In this document: positions 21,341-30,136 of the stretch, in pieces
Numbering within the stretch: position 1 is the stretch's first letter
Layout of the letters: every line of letters begins with the position of its first letter
Origin: Streptoalloteichus hindustanus
GTDB lineage: Bacteria; Actinomycetota; Actinomycetes; Mycobacteriales; Pseudonocardiaceae
Assembly (NCBI RefSeq): GCF_900129375.1
Contig: NZ_FQVN01000006.1
Span: 310,001-374,000, forward strand
Reading direction: 5' to 3'
DNA length: 64,000 nucleotides
Notes under the pieces: model-generated
Told to the model about the DNA's origin: nothing
Databases searched by the model: none
Seen by the model: the letters and a program-made list of their open reading frames with translations, nothing else
Program-made: the position numbers and the translations under genes

Positions 21341-22567
21341 GTGGGAATCGAGGGACGGACGGGGGCGTCCGCACGCGCCCGCCGGGTGGTCTACGCGCTG
21401 GTCGCCGGCGCCGCCGTCGTCGCGCTGGCGTTCGCGCTCACGTCGCCGCTGATCGACGCGCAGGTGTACCGGGGAGGCGTCGAGGTGTGGCTGTCCGGCC
21501 AGGACGTCTACCGCGCCTCCATCCCGACCTCCGGCGTCAACCTGCCCTTCACGTACCCACCGTTCGCGATGTTCCCCCTCCTCGTGCTCTTCACGCCCCC
21601 GCTGTACGTGGGTGCGGCACTGCTCACACTGCTGGGCGTGGCGGCGCTGTTCGCCGCCTGCCTGCTGGTCGCCCGGCGGCTCGACGTCGACCCCGGGCGC
21701 GCCCTTCTCGTCGCCGCCGGCGCCACCCTCGTCGGCACGCTCTCCGAGCCCCTGCGCGGGACCCTGCAGTTCGGCCAGATCAACCTGCTGCTGCTGGGCC
21801 TGGTCGCGGTGGACTGCCTGAGCAAGAACCCCCGCTGGCCCCGGGGCGTGCTGATCGGCGTCGCCGCCGCGATCAAGCTCACCCCGGCCGGGTTCCTGCT
21901 GTTCTTCGCCGCCCGCCGGCAGTGGCGGCCGGTGTTCGCCGGGATCGCGAGCTTCGCCGTCTGCACCGGCCTGGCCTGGGCCGTCATGCCGTCGGGCTCC
22001 ACCGACTTCTGGTTCCGCGCGGTGCTCGACCCCAGCCGGGTCGGCGGGCTGGCCTACGCCGGCAACCAGTCGCTGCGCGGCGTCCTGGAGCGGTTCGACC
22101 TGCCCGGGTCGACCGGCAAGCTGCTGTGGCTGGTGCTGGCGGCCGTCGTCGTGGTGGTCGCGGCGCTGGTGGCGCACCGCACCCGCGAGGACGAGCACGG
22201 AGAGGTCACCGCGTGGTTCGCCGTGGCGGCGGCCGCGCTGCTGATCTCCCCGGTCTCGTGGGACCACCACTGGGTCTACGCGGTGCCGTTCGTCCTGGCG
22301 CTCGGCTACTGGGCCGCCGCACACCGCCAGCGGCTGTGGGCTCCGGTGCTCGCCGGCGCGCTGTTCCTCTTCGGGCTGCACTGGCTGCTGCCCCGGGAGC
22401 AGGAGCGCGAGCGCCAATGGGCGCTGTGGCAGCACCTGCCCGGTGACTCCTTCGTGCTCGTCGCGCTCGTCGGCCTCGGTGTGGCGTTCGTCATGGCCCA
22501 CCGGCGGCGGCCCGCGTCGCGGCCGGCCGTCGGGGAGAACCCCGAGCCGGCCCTGACCGCACCCTGA
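21341..22567 (+). CDS. GT87-family (DUF2029) polyprenol-phosphate mannosyltransferase-like protein
   Basis: A 408-residue polytopic membrane protein with about 10 segments. GT-C features: the first extracytoplasmic loop has the acidic motif LIDAQVYRGGVEVW (catalytic Asp region) and NLPFTYPPFAMFPL (the Y-P-P signature of GT87). Later come LQFGQINLLLLGL and VAAAIKLTPAGF. In mycobacteria this family (PimE, Rv2181) adds alpha-1,2-mannose from polyprenyl-phosphate-mannose to envelope glycolipids. GTG 21341 is chosen because GAGGGGA precedes it; the open frame upstream is not membrane-like. Confidence 0.85.
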   Translation: MGIEGRTGASARARRVVYALVAGAAVVALAFALTSPLIDAQVYRGGVEVWLSGQDVYRASIPTSGVNLPFTYPPFAMFPLLVLFTPPLYVGAALLTLLGVAALFAACLLVARRLDVDPGRALLVAAGATLVGTLSEPLRGTLQFGQINLLLLGLVAVDCLSKNPRWPRGVLIGVAAAIKLTPAGFLLFFAARRQWRPVFAGIASFAVCTGLAWAVMPSGSTDFWFRAVLDPSRVGGLAYAGNQSLRGVLERFDLPGSTGKLLWLVLAAVVVVVAALVAHRTREDEHGEVTAWFAVAAAALLISPVSWDHHWVYAVPFVLALGYWAAAHRQRLWAPVLAGALFLFGLHWLLPREQERERQWALWQHLPGDSFVLVALVGLGVAFVMAHRRRPASRPAVGENPEPALTAP

Positions 22568-22610
22568 AATCGCGCGATTCGCCCATCCCGGGAGGAACGG
22601 CGCGTCGGGC

Positions 22611-23234
22611 GTGGCACGTTGTGCGGCTATGAGCCCAGCCACTCCCGCCCCGGCATCCCCACCCGCCGCCGCGGCGCCGCCGCTGACCCTGCTGGTCGGC
22701 CGCCGCGACCTGCTCGTCGTCGCCGGCCTGCCCGGCGCCGGCAAGAGCACCCTGCTGGGCCGGCTGCGCGCCGGCGCCAGGGACAGCGTTCACGTCCTGG
22801 ACTCCGACCAGGTGCGCGACGCGCTCCGCTCCGCCTTTCCCGACGCCCTGCCCTACGCCTGGTACCGGCCCCTGGTCCACCTGCTGCACCGGCTGCGCAT
22901 CGGCGCGTACGCCCTGTTCGGCAGCGGTCCGCTGGTCGTGCACGAGCCCGCGACGCGGGTCACCACCCGCGCGGGCCTGGTCGTCCTCGGGGTGCTGTCG
23001 CGCCGGCCCCGGCGGCTGCTGTGGCTCGACGCCAACCCGTGGGAGGCGCTGGCCGGACAGCGCGTGCGGGGGCGGGTCATCCCGGGGCGCTCCTTCGAGC
23101 GGCACGTCCGCCGCGCCGTCCGGCTGCGCCGGGCCCTGCGGGACGGCCGGACGCCCCTCGGCTGGAGCGCCGTCACGGTGCTCACCCGGGGGCAGGCGGC
23201 GGACGGCCTGCGCCTGGCCGTCACCTCACCGTGA
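22611..23234 (+). CDS. P-loop ATP-binding protein, probable small kinase
   Basis: About 207 residues. The Walker A motif is VVAGLPGAGKSTLLGRL (about residues 36-52), followed by VHVLDSDQVRDALRS, which resembles the zeta-toxin/kinase-like AAA family that phosphorylates small molecules. RPRRLLWLDANPWEAL would be the second nucleotide-binding strand. There is no membrane segment. GTG 22611 has GGAGGA 14 bases upstream; ATG 22629 is an alternative with no clear ribosome site. Its substrate and role are unknown. It lies between a glycosyltransferase and ffh on the same strand. Confidence 0.7.
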   Translation: MARCAAMSPATPAPASPPAAAAPPLTLLVGRRDLLVVAGLPGAGKSTLLGRLRAGARDSVHVLDSDQVRDALRSAFPDALPYAWYRPLVHLLHRLRIGAYALFGSGPLVVHEPATRVTTRAGLVVLGVLSRRPRRLLWLDANPWEALAGQRVRGRVIPGRSFERHVRRAVRLRRALRDGRTPLGWSAVTVLTRGQAADGLRLAVTSP

Positions 23235-23244
23235 GTTCGCCGGC

Positions 23245-23250
23245 TACCCT
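23245..23250 (+). promoter_or_regulatory. Candidate -10 for ffh
   Basis: TACCCT matches TANNNT and lies 70 bases upstream of the ffh GTG, in the 85-base gap after the kinase-like gene. No clear -35 is visible. Confidence 0.35.
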
Positions 23251-23319
23251 CGGGTGTTGCGTGCCCGCACTCCGGCGGCACGCGCCCGGCATCGACGACG
23301 CAGTGAGGTCTGGCGGCCC

Positions 23320-24873
23320 GTGTTCGACACCCTCTCCGATCGGCTCACCTCGGTCCTGAAGAACCTGCGCGGCAAGGGCAGGCTGTCCGAGGCCGACATC
23401 GACGCCACCTGCCGCGAGATCCGCATCGCCCTGCTTGAGGCCGATGTCGCGCTGCCCGTGGTGCGCGGCTTCATCGCGCACGTCAAGGAGCGGGCCAAGG
23501 GCGCGGAGGTCTCGCAGGCCCTGAACCCGGCGCAGCAGGTCGTCAAGATCGTCAACGAGGAGCTGGTCGGCGTCCTCGGCGGCGAGACCCGCCGGCTCAA
23601 CCTGGCCAAGAACCCGCCCACCGTGATCATGCTGGCCGGCCTCCAGGGCGCCGGCAAGACCACGCTGGCCGGCAAGCTCGCCCGCTGGCTCCGCGGCCAG
23701 GGCCACACCCCGCTGCTGGTCGCGTGCGACCTCCAGCGCCCCAACGCCGTCACCCAGCTGGAGGTCGTCGGCGAGCGGGCCGGCGTCCCGGTCTTCGCGC
23801 CCGAGCGCGGCAACGGCGTCGGCGACCCGGTCGAGGTCGCCCGCCGCGGCGTCGAGCAGGCCCGGCACGCCCAGCACGACGTCGTCGTGATCGACACCGC
23901 CGGCCGGCTGGGCGTCGACCAGGAGATGATGCGCCAGGCCGCCGACATCCGGGACGCGGTGCGCCCGGACGAGACCCTGTTCGTGGTCGACGCGATGATC
24001 GGCCAGGACGCGGTCACCACCGCCGAGGCGTTCCGCGACGGCGTCGGCTTCACCGGCGTCGTGCTCACCAAGCTCGACGGCGACGCGCGCGGCGGCGCCG
24101 CGCTCAGCGTCCGCCAGGTCACCGGCCAGCCGATCCTGTTCGCCTCCAACGGCGAGAAGCTGGAGGACTTCGACGTCTTCCACCCGGACCGGATGGCCAG
24201 CCGCATCCTGGGCATGGGCGACGTCCTCACCCTCATCGAGCAGGCCGAGCAGGTCTTCGACGCCCGGCAGGCCGAGCAGACCGCCGCCAAGATCGGCTCC
24301 GGCGAGCTGACGCTGGAGGACTTCCTGGAGCAGATGCTCGCCGTCCGGCGGATGGGGCCGATCGCGAACCTGCTCGGCATGCTGCCCGGCGCCGGCCAGA
24401 TGAAGGACGCCCTGGCCCAGGTCGACGAGCGGCACCTGGACCGGGTGCAGGCGATCATCCGCGGCATGACCCCGGCCGAGCGCCAGGACCCCAAGATGAT
24501 CAACGCCTCGCGTCGGCAGCGCATCGCCCGCGGTTCCGGCGTCACCGTCAGCGAGGTCAACGACCTGGTCAACCGGTTCTTCGACGCCCGCAAGATGATG
24601 GCCCAGATGGCGGGGCGGTTCGGCCTGCCCGGCTCCGGCGGCCTCGGCAAGAAGGCCAAGGGCAAGAAGGGGAAGAAGGGCAAGAAGGGGCGCGGCCCGA
24701 CGCCGCCGAAGCTGCGCGGCGGCCTGCCCGGCCTGCCGGGCGGGATGCCCGGCGGCATGCCCGACCTGTCCCACCTGCCCCCCGGCCTCAACGAGCTGCC
24801 GCCCGGCCTGTCCGGCCTCGACCAGCTCCCCGCCGGCTTCGACCCGTCGAAGCTGAACTTCGGCAAGAAGTGA
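23320..24873 (+). CDS. ffh: Signal recognition particle protein Ffh
   Basis: A 517-residue SRP54 GTPase that binds signal peptides emerging from ribosomes, with 4.5S RNA, and delivers them to FtsY. GTG 23320 with GAGGT upstream gives VFDTLSDRLTSVLKNLRGKG, the standard N-domain. GTPase motifs are GLQGAGKTTLAGKLA (about 107), DTAGRLGVDQEMM and TKLDGDARGG. The methionine-rich M domain contains RRMGPIANLLGMLPG and the RNA-binding INASRRQRIARGSG. It ends in a Lys/Gly then Pro/Gly/Leu-rich tail common in actinobacteria. Confidence 0.97.
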   Translation: MFDTLSDRLTSVLKNLRGKGRLSEADIDATCREIRIALLEADVALPVVRGFIAHVKERAKGAEVSQALNPAQQVVKIVNEELVGVLGGETRRLNLAKNPPTVIMLAGLQGAGKTTLAGKLARWLRGQGHTPLLVACDLQRPNAVTQLEVVGERAGVPVFAPERGNGVGDPVEVARRGVEQARHAQHDVVVIDTAGRLGVDQEMMRQAADIRDAVRPDETLFVVDAMIGQDAVTTAEAFRDGVGFTGVVLTKLDGDARGGAALSVRQVTGQPILFASNGEKLEDFDVFHPDRMASRILGMGDVLTLIEQAEQVFDARQAEQTAAKIGSGELTLEDFLEQMLAVRRMGPIANLLGMLPGAGQMKDALAQVDERHLDRVQAIIRGMTPAERQDPKMINASRRQRIARGSGVTVSEVNDLVNRFFDARKMMAQMAGRFGLPGSGGLGKKAKGKKGKKGKKGRGPTPPKLRGGLPGLPGGMPGGMPDLSHLPPGLNELPPGLSGLDQLPAGFDPSKLNFGKK

Positions 24874-24880
24874 GCCGCTG

Positions 24881-25960
24881 ATGGCGCTGCACTTCCGCGC
24901 CGTGGTCCTGCCCGAGGGCCAGCCGCGCGACCTGTGGGTGGTCAACGGGCGCGTCCGCACCCGGCCGGCGCCCGGCGCGACCACCGTCAGCGACGGCGGC
25001 TACCTCGTGCCGGGCCTGGTCGACGCGCACTGCCACGTCGGCATCGGCCCCGCCGGCCCGGTGAACCTCGCCGAGGCCGAGGAGCAGGCCGTCGTCGACC
25101 GGGACTCCGGCGTCCTGCTGATCCGCGACTGCGGCTCGCCCCTGGACACCCGCCCGCTCCAGGAGCGCCTCGACCTGCCGCGGATCATCCGCGCCGGTCG
25201 GCACCTGGCCCGACCCCGGCGCTACATCCGCTACCTCGGCGCCGAGCTGGAGGACCCCGAGCTGCTGCCCGCCGCCGTGGCGGAGCAGGTGGCCGCGGGC
25301 GACGGCTGGGTCAAGCTCGTCGGCGACTGGATCGACCGGTCCCAGGGGGCGACCGCCGACCTCGCGCCGCTGTGGCCGGACGACGTCCTGGCCGAGGCGA
25401 TCCGCGTCGCGCACGAGGCCGGGGCCAGGGTCACCGCGCACGTCTTCGGCGAGGACGCCCTGCCGGGCCTGCTGGCCGCCGGGATCGACTGCGTCGAGCA
25501 CGGCACCGGCCTGACCGACGACACCATCGCCGAGATGGCGGCCAGGGGCACCGCGCTCGTGCCCACCCTCATCAACATCGAGAACTTCCCCTCGATCGCG
25601 GACGGGACCGACCGGTACCCGACCTACGCCGCCCACATGCGCGACCTGCACGCGCGGGTCCGCACCACCGTCGGCAAGGCCGTCGAGGCCGGTGTCCCGG
25701 TCTACGCCGGCACCGACGCGGGTGGCGGCATCAAGCACGGCCGCATCGCCGACGAGGTCGTCGCCCTGCACGAGGTCGGCATGAGCGCCGAACAGGCGCT
25801 CGGCGCGGCCTCGTGGGCCGCGCGCCGCTGGCTGGGCTGGCCGGCGCTCGACGACGGCGACCCCGCGGACTTCGTGGTCTACGACACCGACCCCCGGGCC
25901 GACCTGGGGGCGCTGCGGGAGCCCGCGCGCGTCGTGCTGCGGGGCCGCGTCGTTCGTTGA
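24881..25960 (+). CDS. Metal-dependent amidohydrolase family protein
   Basis: A 359-residue TIM-barrel amidohydrolase (imidazolonepropionase/prolidase-like subgroup). Metal-binding motifs are VDAHCHV (H-x-H at about 47-49), TAHVFGEDA (His) and CVEHGTGL (His), with the catalytic Asp in YAGTDAGG. A composite beta domain brackets the barrel. It starts 7 bases after ffh and is probably co-transcribed; this linkage is seen in other actinobacteria, but the substrate is not known. Confidence 0.87.
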   Translation: MALHFRAVVLPEGQPRDLWVVNGRVRTRPAPGATTVSDGGYLVPGLVDAHCHVGIGPAGPVNLAEAEEQAVVDRDSGVLLIRDCGSPLDTRPLQERLDLPRIIRAGRHLARPRRYIRYLGAELEDPELLPAAVAEQVAAGDGWVKLVGDWIDRSQGATADLAPLWPDDVLAEAIRVAHEAGARVTAHVFGEDALPGLLAAGIDCVEHGTGLTDDTIAEMAARGTALVPTLINIENFPSIADGTDRYPTYAAHMRDLHARVRTTVGKAVEAGVPVYAGTDAGGGIKHGRIADEVVALHEVGMSAEQALGAASWAARRWLGWPALDDGDPADFVVYDTDPRADLGALREPARVVLRGRVVR

Positions 25961-26279
25961 CCACCCAGGATGTGATCGGTTCACGGTGTTCGGGTAACCG
26001 GAAGGTGTGAAGCACCACCGGGAGGACGCTCGCCTCGACCGTCCGTCGCCACGTCAGCGGTCCGCCTCCTCGACCGGCGCACCACGACCAGCCGGTCGGG
26101 GGAGGAGGCCCGCGTGACGAGCCCGTCCGCCGGCGCCGACCGCGGCCCGCGGGGCGGTCCCGCCGGATTGATCCGATCGGGGCCGCTCACCTGCGGATAG
26201 GCTCAGTCGGCTGGAGGACACCAGGGCTGCGAGGGCAGCGATGCCGGACCGGCACCGTCCCTGACGTTCGGAGGCGCCC
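25961..26279. other. Intergenic region before the CPBP protease
   Basis: These 319 bases contain no credible gene. A 69-codon minus-strand frame (25981-26190) is Arg/Pro-rich and looks spurious. TAGGCT at 26198-26203 is a plausible -10 for the CPBP gene, about 75 bases upstream of its GTG. Confidence 0.5.
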
Positions 26280-27086
26280 GTGCACGCACCGCAGACACCC
26301 GAGCCACCGCGCCGGCCCGCCCTCCGCTCCCGGCTGCTGCGGACGCTGGTCCCGGGTGTCGAGAGCCTGCCCGGCAGCGGCGACCCGCCGCGACACCGCT
26401 GGGGCTTCGGGGCGTTCCTGCTGGTCCAGGCCGTCTTCCTGATCACGTCGGTGTTCGTGGTCATCCCGTTCCGACCGGCGGGCGACGAGCAGCGGCTGCC
26501 CCCGACCGGCATCGTGGTCGCCCTGGTCGTCCCCACCGTGCTCGCCGCCGTCGCCGCGATCGTCATCACCGTCGTGCGCGGCAACGGCCCCTGGCGCGAC
26601 CTGCGGCTGCGGTGGAGCTGGGCGGAGGTCCGGGTCGGCCTGGCCATCGGCGTCCTGGGGCTCGTCCCCACCCTCGTCGCCGCCCGGCTGTGGTCCTGGT
26701 GGGTGGGGGAGGACAACGCCAACTCCGCCGTCGGCTCCCTGCTGTCCGACATCCGGCTCTCGCCCACGCTGGCCGTGGTGGTGTTCCTCCACGTGTGGCT
26801 GGTCGCCCCGATCTGCGAGGAGATCATCTACCGCGGGCTGCTGTGGGGCGCGATGGAGCGCCTGCGCTGGAGCCGCTGGAGCGTGTTCGTGCTGTCCACC
26901 GCGGTGTTCGCGGTCGGCCACCTCGAACCGTCCCGCACCCCGCTGCTGCTGGTGATCGCCATCCCGATCGGGCTGGCCCGCCTGGTCACCGGTGGCCTGC
27001 CCGCCGCGATCATCGCGCACCAGGTGAACAACTTCCTGGCCGCGGTCGGCGTCCTGCTGACCGTGTCCGGGATGATGCCGGTCTGA
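26280..27086 (+). CDS. CPBP-family intramembrane glutamic endopeptidase
   Basis: A 268-residue membrane protein with about 7-8 segments and the three CPBP/Abi motifs: EEIIYRG (E-E-x3-Y-R), FAVGHLE (F-x3-H) and HQVNN (H-x3-N). In Rce1-type enzymes these form a glutamate/histidine active site inside the membrane. Bacterial members are implicated in bacteriocin immunity or processing, but the substrate here is unknown. The N-terminal 40 residues are Pro/Arg-rich. Remnants of pxpA begin at its stop codon. Confidence 0.85.
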   Translation: MHAPQTPEPPRRPALRSRLLRTLVPGVESLPGSGDPPRHRWGFGAFLLVQAVFLITSVFVVIPFRPAGDEQRLPPTGIVVALVVPTVLAAVAAIVITVVRGNGPWRDLRLRWSWAEVRVGLAIGVLGLVPTLVAARLWSWWVGEDNANSAVGSLLSDIRLSPTLAVVVFLHVWLVAPICEEIIYRGLLWGAMERLRWSRWSVFVLSTAVFAVGHLEPSRTPLLLVIAIPIGLARLVTGGLPAAIIAHQVNNFLAAVGVLLTVSGMMPV

Positions 27087-27390
27087 CCGCCGCCGAGGCC
27101 GCTGGGCTCCCCTCGGCCCCCGAGGCGGTCGTCGACTGCGGCTACGCCCCGGCGGGTCGCTCGTGCCCCGCGGGCGTACCTGGCGCGCTGCCCACGGCCA
27201 ACCGACGCCGTCGTCGGGCGGGCCCTCCGCCTGGCCGAGCACGGCGAGGTCGTGGCCGTCGTCGGCACCGTGCTGGCGACCCCTCGCCAGGTCGCTCTGC
27301 CTGCACGGGGACGCGTCCGGAGCCGTCGCGCACGCGCGTCCGGCGCGCCCGGCGTTGATCTCCGCTGGCGTCCCGCTCCGGCCGTTCGCG
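27083..27390 (+). pseudogene. pxpA: Truncated, frameshifted remnant of pxpA (5-oxoprolinase subunit A, LamB/YcsF)
   Basis: Three consecutive frames read like the C-terminal third of PxpA. Segment one, from 27083, is [20 protein letters not shown] and on to GVPGALPTA. Segment two, from 27204 (shifted by +1), is [20 protein letters not shown]. Segment three, from 27286 (shifted again), is [20 protein letters not shown] ending GVPLRPFA. These line up in order with the end of E. coli PxpA (EVFADRGY, PGAL, CLHGD). The first 60% is absent, replaced by the CPBP gene, and two frameshifts separate the pieces, so it cannot be functional. No pxpB or pxpC is nearby. Confidence 0.82.
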
Positions 27391-27573
27391 ACGGTCCGGG
27401 GCGGCCGCGTTTCCCGCGACCCGGTTTCGTCTGGCAGAATGGCATGCTGTCTGCCTCGGCCGGTCCCTCTCGCCGCGCCGTGGACGCAAACGTCCGAGCG
27501 CTCGGACCCGTTGCCCCACACGGGCCACGGGCGCTCACCCGTGAGCACACGAGAGCTAGGAGCACTCCGCACC
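27391..27573 (+). promoter_or_regulatory. rpsP upstream region with candidate -10
   Basis: CAGAAT (27435-27440), within CTGGCAGAATGG, is the best -10-like element and lies about 134 bases upstream of rpsP. The gap lacks coding potential apart from the pxpA remnant before it. TAGGAG at 27556-27561 serves as the rpsP ribosome site. Confidence 0.4.
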
Positions 27574-28029
27574 GTGGCCGTCAAGATCAAGCTCATGCGG
27601 CTTGGCAAGATCCGTCAGCCGTACTACCGCATCGTCGTCGCCGACGCCCGCACCCGCCGTAACGGCAAGGCCATCGAGACGATCGGCAAGTACCACCCGA
27701 AGGACGAGCCGAGCCTCATCGAGGTCGACTCGGAGCGCGCGCAGTACTGGCTGGGCGTCGGCGCGCAGCCGACCGAGCCGGTGCAGCGCCTCCTGGAGAT
27801 CTCCGGCGACTGGCAGAAGTTCAAGGGCCTGCCCGTGCCGGAGGGCACGCTGAAGAAGGCCGAGCCGAAGCCGGACAAGAAGGCCCTGTTCGAGGCCGCC
27901 CTCGCCGCCGCGGGCGAGGAGCCCGTCGTCGAGGCCACCACCCCGAAGAAGAAGGGTGGCAAGAAGGCCGACAAGGCCGAGGGCGCCGAGGCCGAGGCCG
28001 CCGAGAAGGCCGAGGGCGGCGAGGCGTGA
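27574..28029 (+). CDS. rpsP: 30S ribosomal protein S16
   Basis: The conserved S16 core is residues 1-90 ([20 protein letters not shown], then [10 protein letters not shown] and [16 protein letters not shown]). It is followed by a roughly 60-residue Lys/Ala/Glu-rich tail found in many actinobacteria but absent from the 82-residue E. coli protein. Total 151 residues. GTG 27574 has TAGGAG upstream. The stop overlaps khpA (GTGA). It is the first gene of the rpsP-khpA-rimM-trmD-rplS translation cluster. Confidence 0.97.
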   Translation: MAVKIKLMRLGKIRQPYYRIVVADARTRRNGKAIETIGKYHPKDEPSLIEVDSERAQYWLGVGAQPTEPVQRLLEISGDWQKFKGLPVPEGTLKKAEPKPDKKALFEAALAAAGEEPVVEATTPKKKGGKKADKAEGAEAEAAEKAEGGEA

Positions 28030-28265
28030 CCGTCCTCGCGGACGCCCTGGAGCACCTGGTTCGCGGCATCGTCGACAACCCGGACGAGGTCCGGGTCAAC
28101 CTGGTCACGACCCGCCGCGGCCGCACGCTCGAGGTGCACGTGCACCCGGACGACCTCGGCAAGGTGATCGGGCGTGGTGGCCGCACCGCGACCGCGCTGC
28201 GCACCGTGATGGCCGGCATCGGTGGTCGAGGTGTGCGCGTGGACGTGGTCGACACCGACCGCTGA
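28026..28265 (+). CDS. khpA: KH-domain RNA-binding protein KhpA
   Basis: A 79-residue single type-II KH domain with the GxxG loop in [15 protein letters not shown]. KhpA (YlqC) works with KhpB/EloR as an RNA-binding dimer affecting elongation and division in Gram-positives. Its place between rpsP and rimM is highly conserved. The GTG start overlaps the rpsP stop by four bases. Confidence 0.92.
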   Translation: MTVLADALEHLVRGIVDNPDEVRVNLVTTRRGRTLEVHVHPDDLGKVIGRGGRTATALRTVMAGIGGRGVRVDVVDTDR

Positions 28266-28292
28266 TCACTCGTACTGGTGGTTCTGGGACCC

Positions 28293-28811
28293 ATGGACGT
28301 CGTTGTCGGCCGTGTCGCCAAGGCGCACGGCATCCGAGGTGAACTGGTCGTCGACGTGCGGACCGACTCCCCCGAGGAGCGGTTCGCCGCCGGCTCGGTC
28401 CTCGGCGCGCGACTGCGCGACGGCACGTCCCGCACGGTCACCGTGGCAGCCGCCCGGCCTCACGCCGGGCGGCTGCTGGTGCGTTTCGAGGGCGTGGCGA
28501 GCCGGGACGCCGCCGAGGCCCTGCGCGGCACCCTGCTCACCGTCGACACGGCGACGCTGCCGCCGACCGAGGACCCGGACGAGTTCTACGACCACGAGCT
28601 GGAGGGCCTGGTCGCCGAACTGACCGACGGCACCCGGGTCGGCAGGGTCGTGGAGGTCGTGCACGGCCCGGCCGGCGAGCTGCTGGTGCTCGCCGGGGAG
28701 GGTGGCGGCGAGATCCTGGTGCCGTTCGTCGGCGAGATCGTGCCGGAGGTCGACGTCGCCGGCGGGCGCCTCGTGCTGACCCCACCCCCCGGCTTGCTGG
28801 ATGAGGCCTGA
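28293..28811 (+). CDS. rimM: Ribosome maturation factor RimM
   Basis: A 172-residue 16S rRNA processing factor that binds S19 during 30S head assembly. The N-terminal RimM barrel starts [20 protein letters not shown]. The PRC-barrel follows at about residue 95 ([13 protein letters not shown]) and contains [18 protein letters not shown] 28293 gives the usual N-terminus; GTG 28278, five codons earlier, is possible. The 3' end overlaps trmD by 11 bases. Confidence 0.95.
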   Translation: MDVVVGRVAKAHGIRGELVVDVRTDSPEERFAAGSVLGARLRDGTSRTVTVAAARPHAGRLLVRFEGVASRDAAEALRGTLLTVDTATLPPTEDPDEFYDHELEGLVAELTDGTRVGRVVEVVHGPAGELLVLAGEGGGEILVPFVGEIVPEVDVAGGRLVLTPPPGLLDEA

Positions 28812-29598
28812 AGCGTTGCGCATCGACGTCGTCACGATCTTTCCCGAGTACCTGGCCCCGCTCCGCGCGGCCCTGCTGGGCAAGGCCCTCGACCGGGGGC
28901 TGCTCCAGCTCGGCCTGCACGACCTGCGCGACTGGACGCACGACGTGCACCGGGCGGTGGACGACAGCCCCTACGGCGGCGGTCCCGGCATGGTGATGAA
29001 GCCCCAGGTGTGGGGCGAGGCACTCGACGAGGTGTGCGCGGGTCCCACCCCGCCCCGCCTCGTGGTGCCCACGCCGGGGGGACGGCCGTTCACCCAGGAG
29101 GTGGCCAGGGAGTACGCGGCCGAGCCCTGGCTGGTCTTCGCCTGCGGCCGGTACGAGGGCATCGACCAGCGAGTGCTGGACCACTACGCCGCGCGCATGC
29201 CGGTGGACGAGGTGTCCATCGGCGACTACGTGCTCGTCGGCGGCGAGGTCGCGGTGCTGGTCATCGTCGAGGCGGTGGCGCGGCTACTGCCCGGCGTGCT
29301 GGGCAACCCGGCGTCGGCCGAGGAGGACTCGTTCTCCGACGGCCTGCTGGAGGGCCCCTGTTACACCCGCCCCGAGGTCTGGCGCGACCTCGCGGTGCCC
29401 GACGTGCTGCGCTCCGGCAACCACGCCGCCATCGCCCGTTGGCGGCGTGACCGGGCGCTCGAGCGCACCTTCCACCGGCGGCCGGACCTGTTGGCCGCGC
29501 TGCCGGCGGAGGCGCTGGACCGGAACGATCGCAAGGTGCTCGACCGACTCCACTCCGACCAGGGAGAACGAGCGGCCGAGCAGGGGTCGATTTCCTGA
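28801..29598 (+). CDS. trmD: tRNA (guanine-37-N1)-methyltransferase
   Basis: A 265-residue SPOUT methyltransferase that makes m1G37 in tRNAs reading CNN codons and prevents +1 frameshifting. It starts [20 protein letters not shown]. Knot and SAM-binding motifs are [30 protein letters not shown] and [17 protein letters not shown]. It overlaps rimM by 11 bases. The C-terminal helical domain ends with a short Glu/Arg extension. Confidence 0.97.
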   Translation: MRPEALRIDVVTIFPEYLAPLRAALLGKALDRGLLQLGLHDLRDWTHDVHRAVDDSPYGGGPGMVMKPQVWGEALDEVCAGPTPPRLVVPTPGGRPFTQEVAREYAAEPWLVFACGRYEGIDQRVLDHYAARMPVDEVSIGDYVLVGGEVAVLVIVEAVARLLPGVLGNPASAEEDSFSDGLLEGPCYTRPEVWRDLAVPDVLRSGNHAAIARWRRDRALERTFHRRPDLLAALPAEALDRNDRKVLDRLHSDQGERAAEQGSIS

Positions 29599-29744
29599 GG
29601 CGCGCGGCCGTCTGGCACACTGGACCGGTTGCTGCAGCCGGCCAGGTGCCGGCGTGCGCCACAAGCCACCCCCGCCAGCCGGGCTGACGCGCGGCTACCA
29701 GCGGGGTACGAGAGTCAACGCGAACCGACGAGGACGGACTTCCG

Positions 29745-30101
29745 ATGAACACCCTGGACGCTCTGGACGCCAAGTCGCTGCGTTCCGACATCCCCGACTT
29801 CCGCCCGGGCGACACTCTGAAGGTCCACGTCCGCGTCATCGAGGGCTCGCGCGAGCGGGTGCAGGTCTTCCAGGGCGTGGTGATCCGTCGTCAGGGTGGC
29901 GGTCTCCGCGAGACCTTCACCGTGCGCAAGGTCTCCTTCGGTGTCGGCGTGGAGCGGACCTTCCCGGTGCACTCGCCGAACCTGGCCAAGGTCGAGGTCG
30001 CCACCCGTGGTGACGTCCGCCGGGCCAAGCTGTACTACCTGCGCAACCTGCGCGGCAAGGCCGCCAAGATCAAGGAGCGCCGCGAGACCCCGGCCTCCTG
30101 A
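29745..30101 (+). CDS. rplS: 50S ribosomal protein L19
   Basis: A 118-residue protein of normal length with L19 signatures [40 protein letters not shown] and [21 protein letters not shown]19 lies at the subunit interface. A 146-base gap separates it from trmD; it contains TCTGGCACACTGG (29611-29623), which may be an extended -10 giving rplS its own promoter. ATG 29745 follows GAGGACGGAC. Confidence 0.97.
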   Translation: MNTLDALDAKSLRSDIPDFRPGDTLKVHVRVIEGSRERVQVFQGVVIRRQGGGLRETFTVRKVSFGVGVERTFPVHSPNLAKVEVATRGDVRRAKLYYLRNLRGKAAKIKERRETPAS

Positions 30102-30123
30102 GGCCGAGCGCCGATCATTGTCG

Positions 30124-30129
30124 TAGCCT
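30124..30129 (+). promoter_or_regulatory. -10 element for a probably leaderless lepB transcript
   Basis: TAGCCT (TANNNT) ends seven bases before GTG 30137, the distance at which transcription would start on the initiation codon. There is no ribosome-binding site between, consistent with leaderless translation, which is frequent in actinobacteria. Confidence 0.5.
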
Positions 30130-30136
30130 GGCTCAC

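Noticed and set aside
25981-26190. A 69-codon minus-strand frame before the CPBP gene
   Set aside because: Arg/Pro-rich, no ribosome site, no recognisable family and overlapping the probable promoter.
27391-27573. Extension of S16 upstream of 27574 through an open frame
   Set aside because: The upstream frame carries the third pxpA fragment by chance continuity; S16 begins at GTG 27574 with its own ribosome site.
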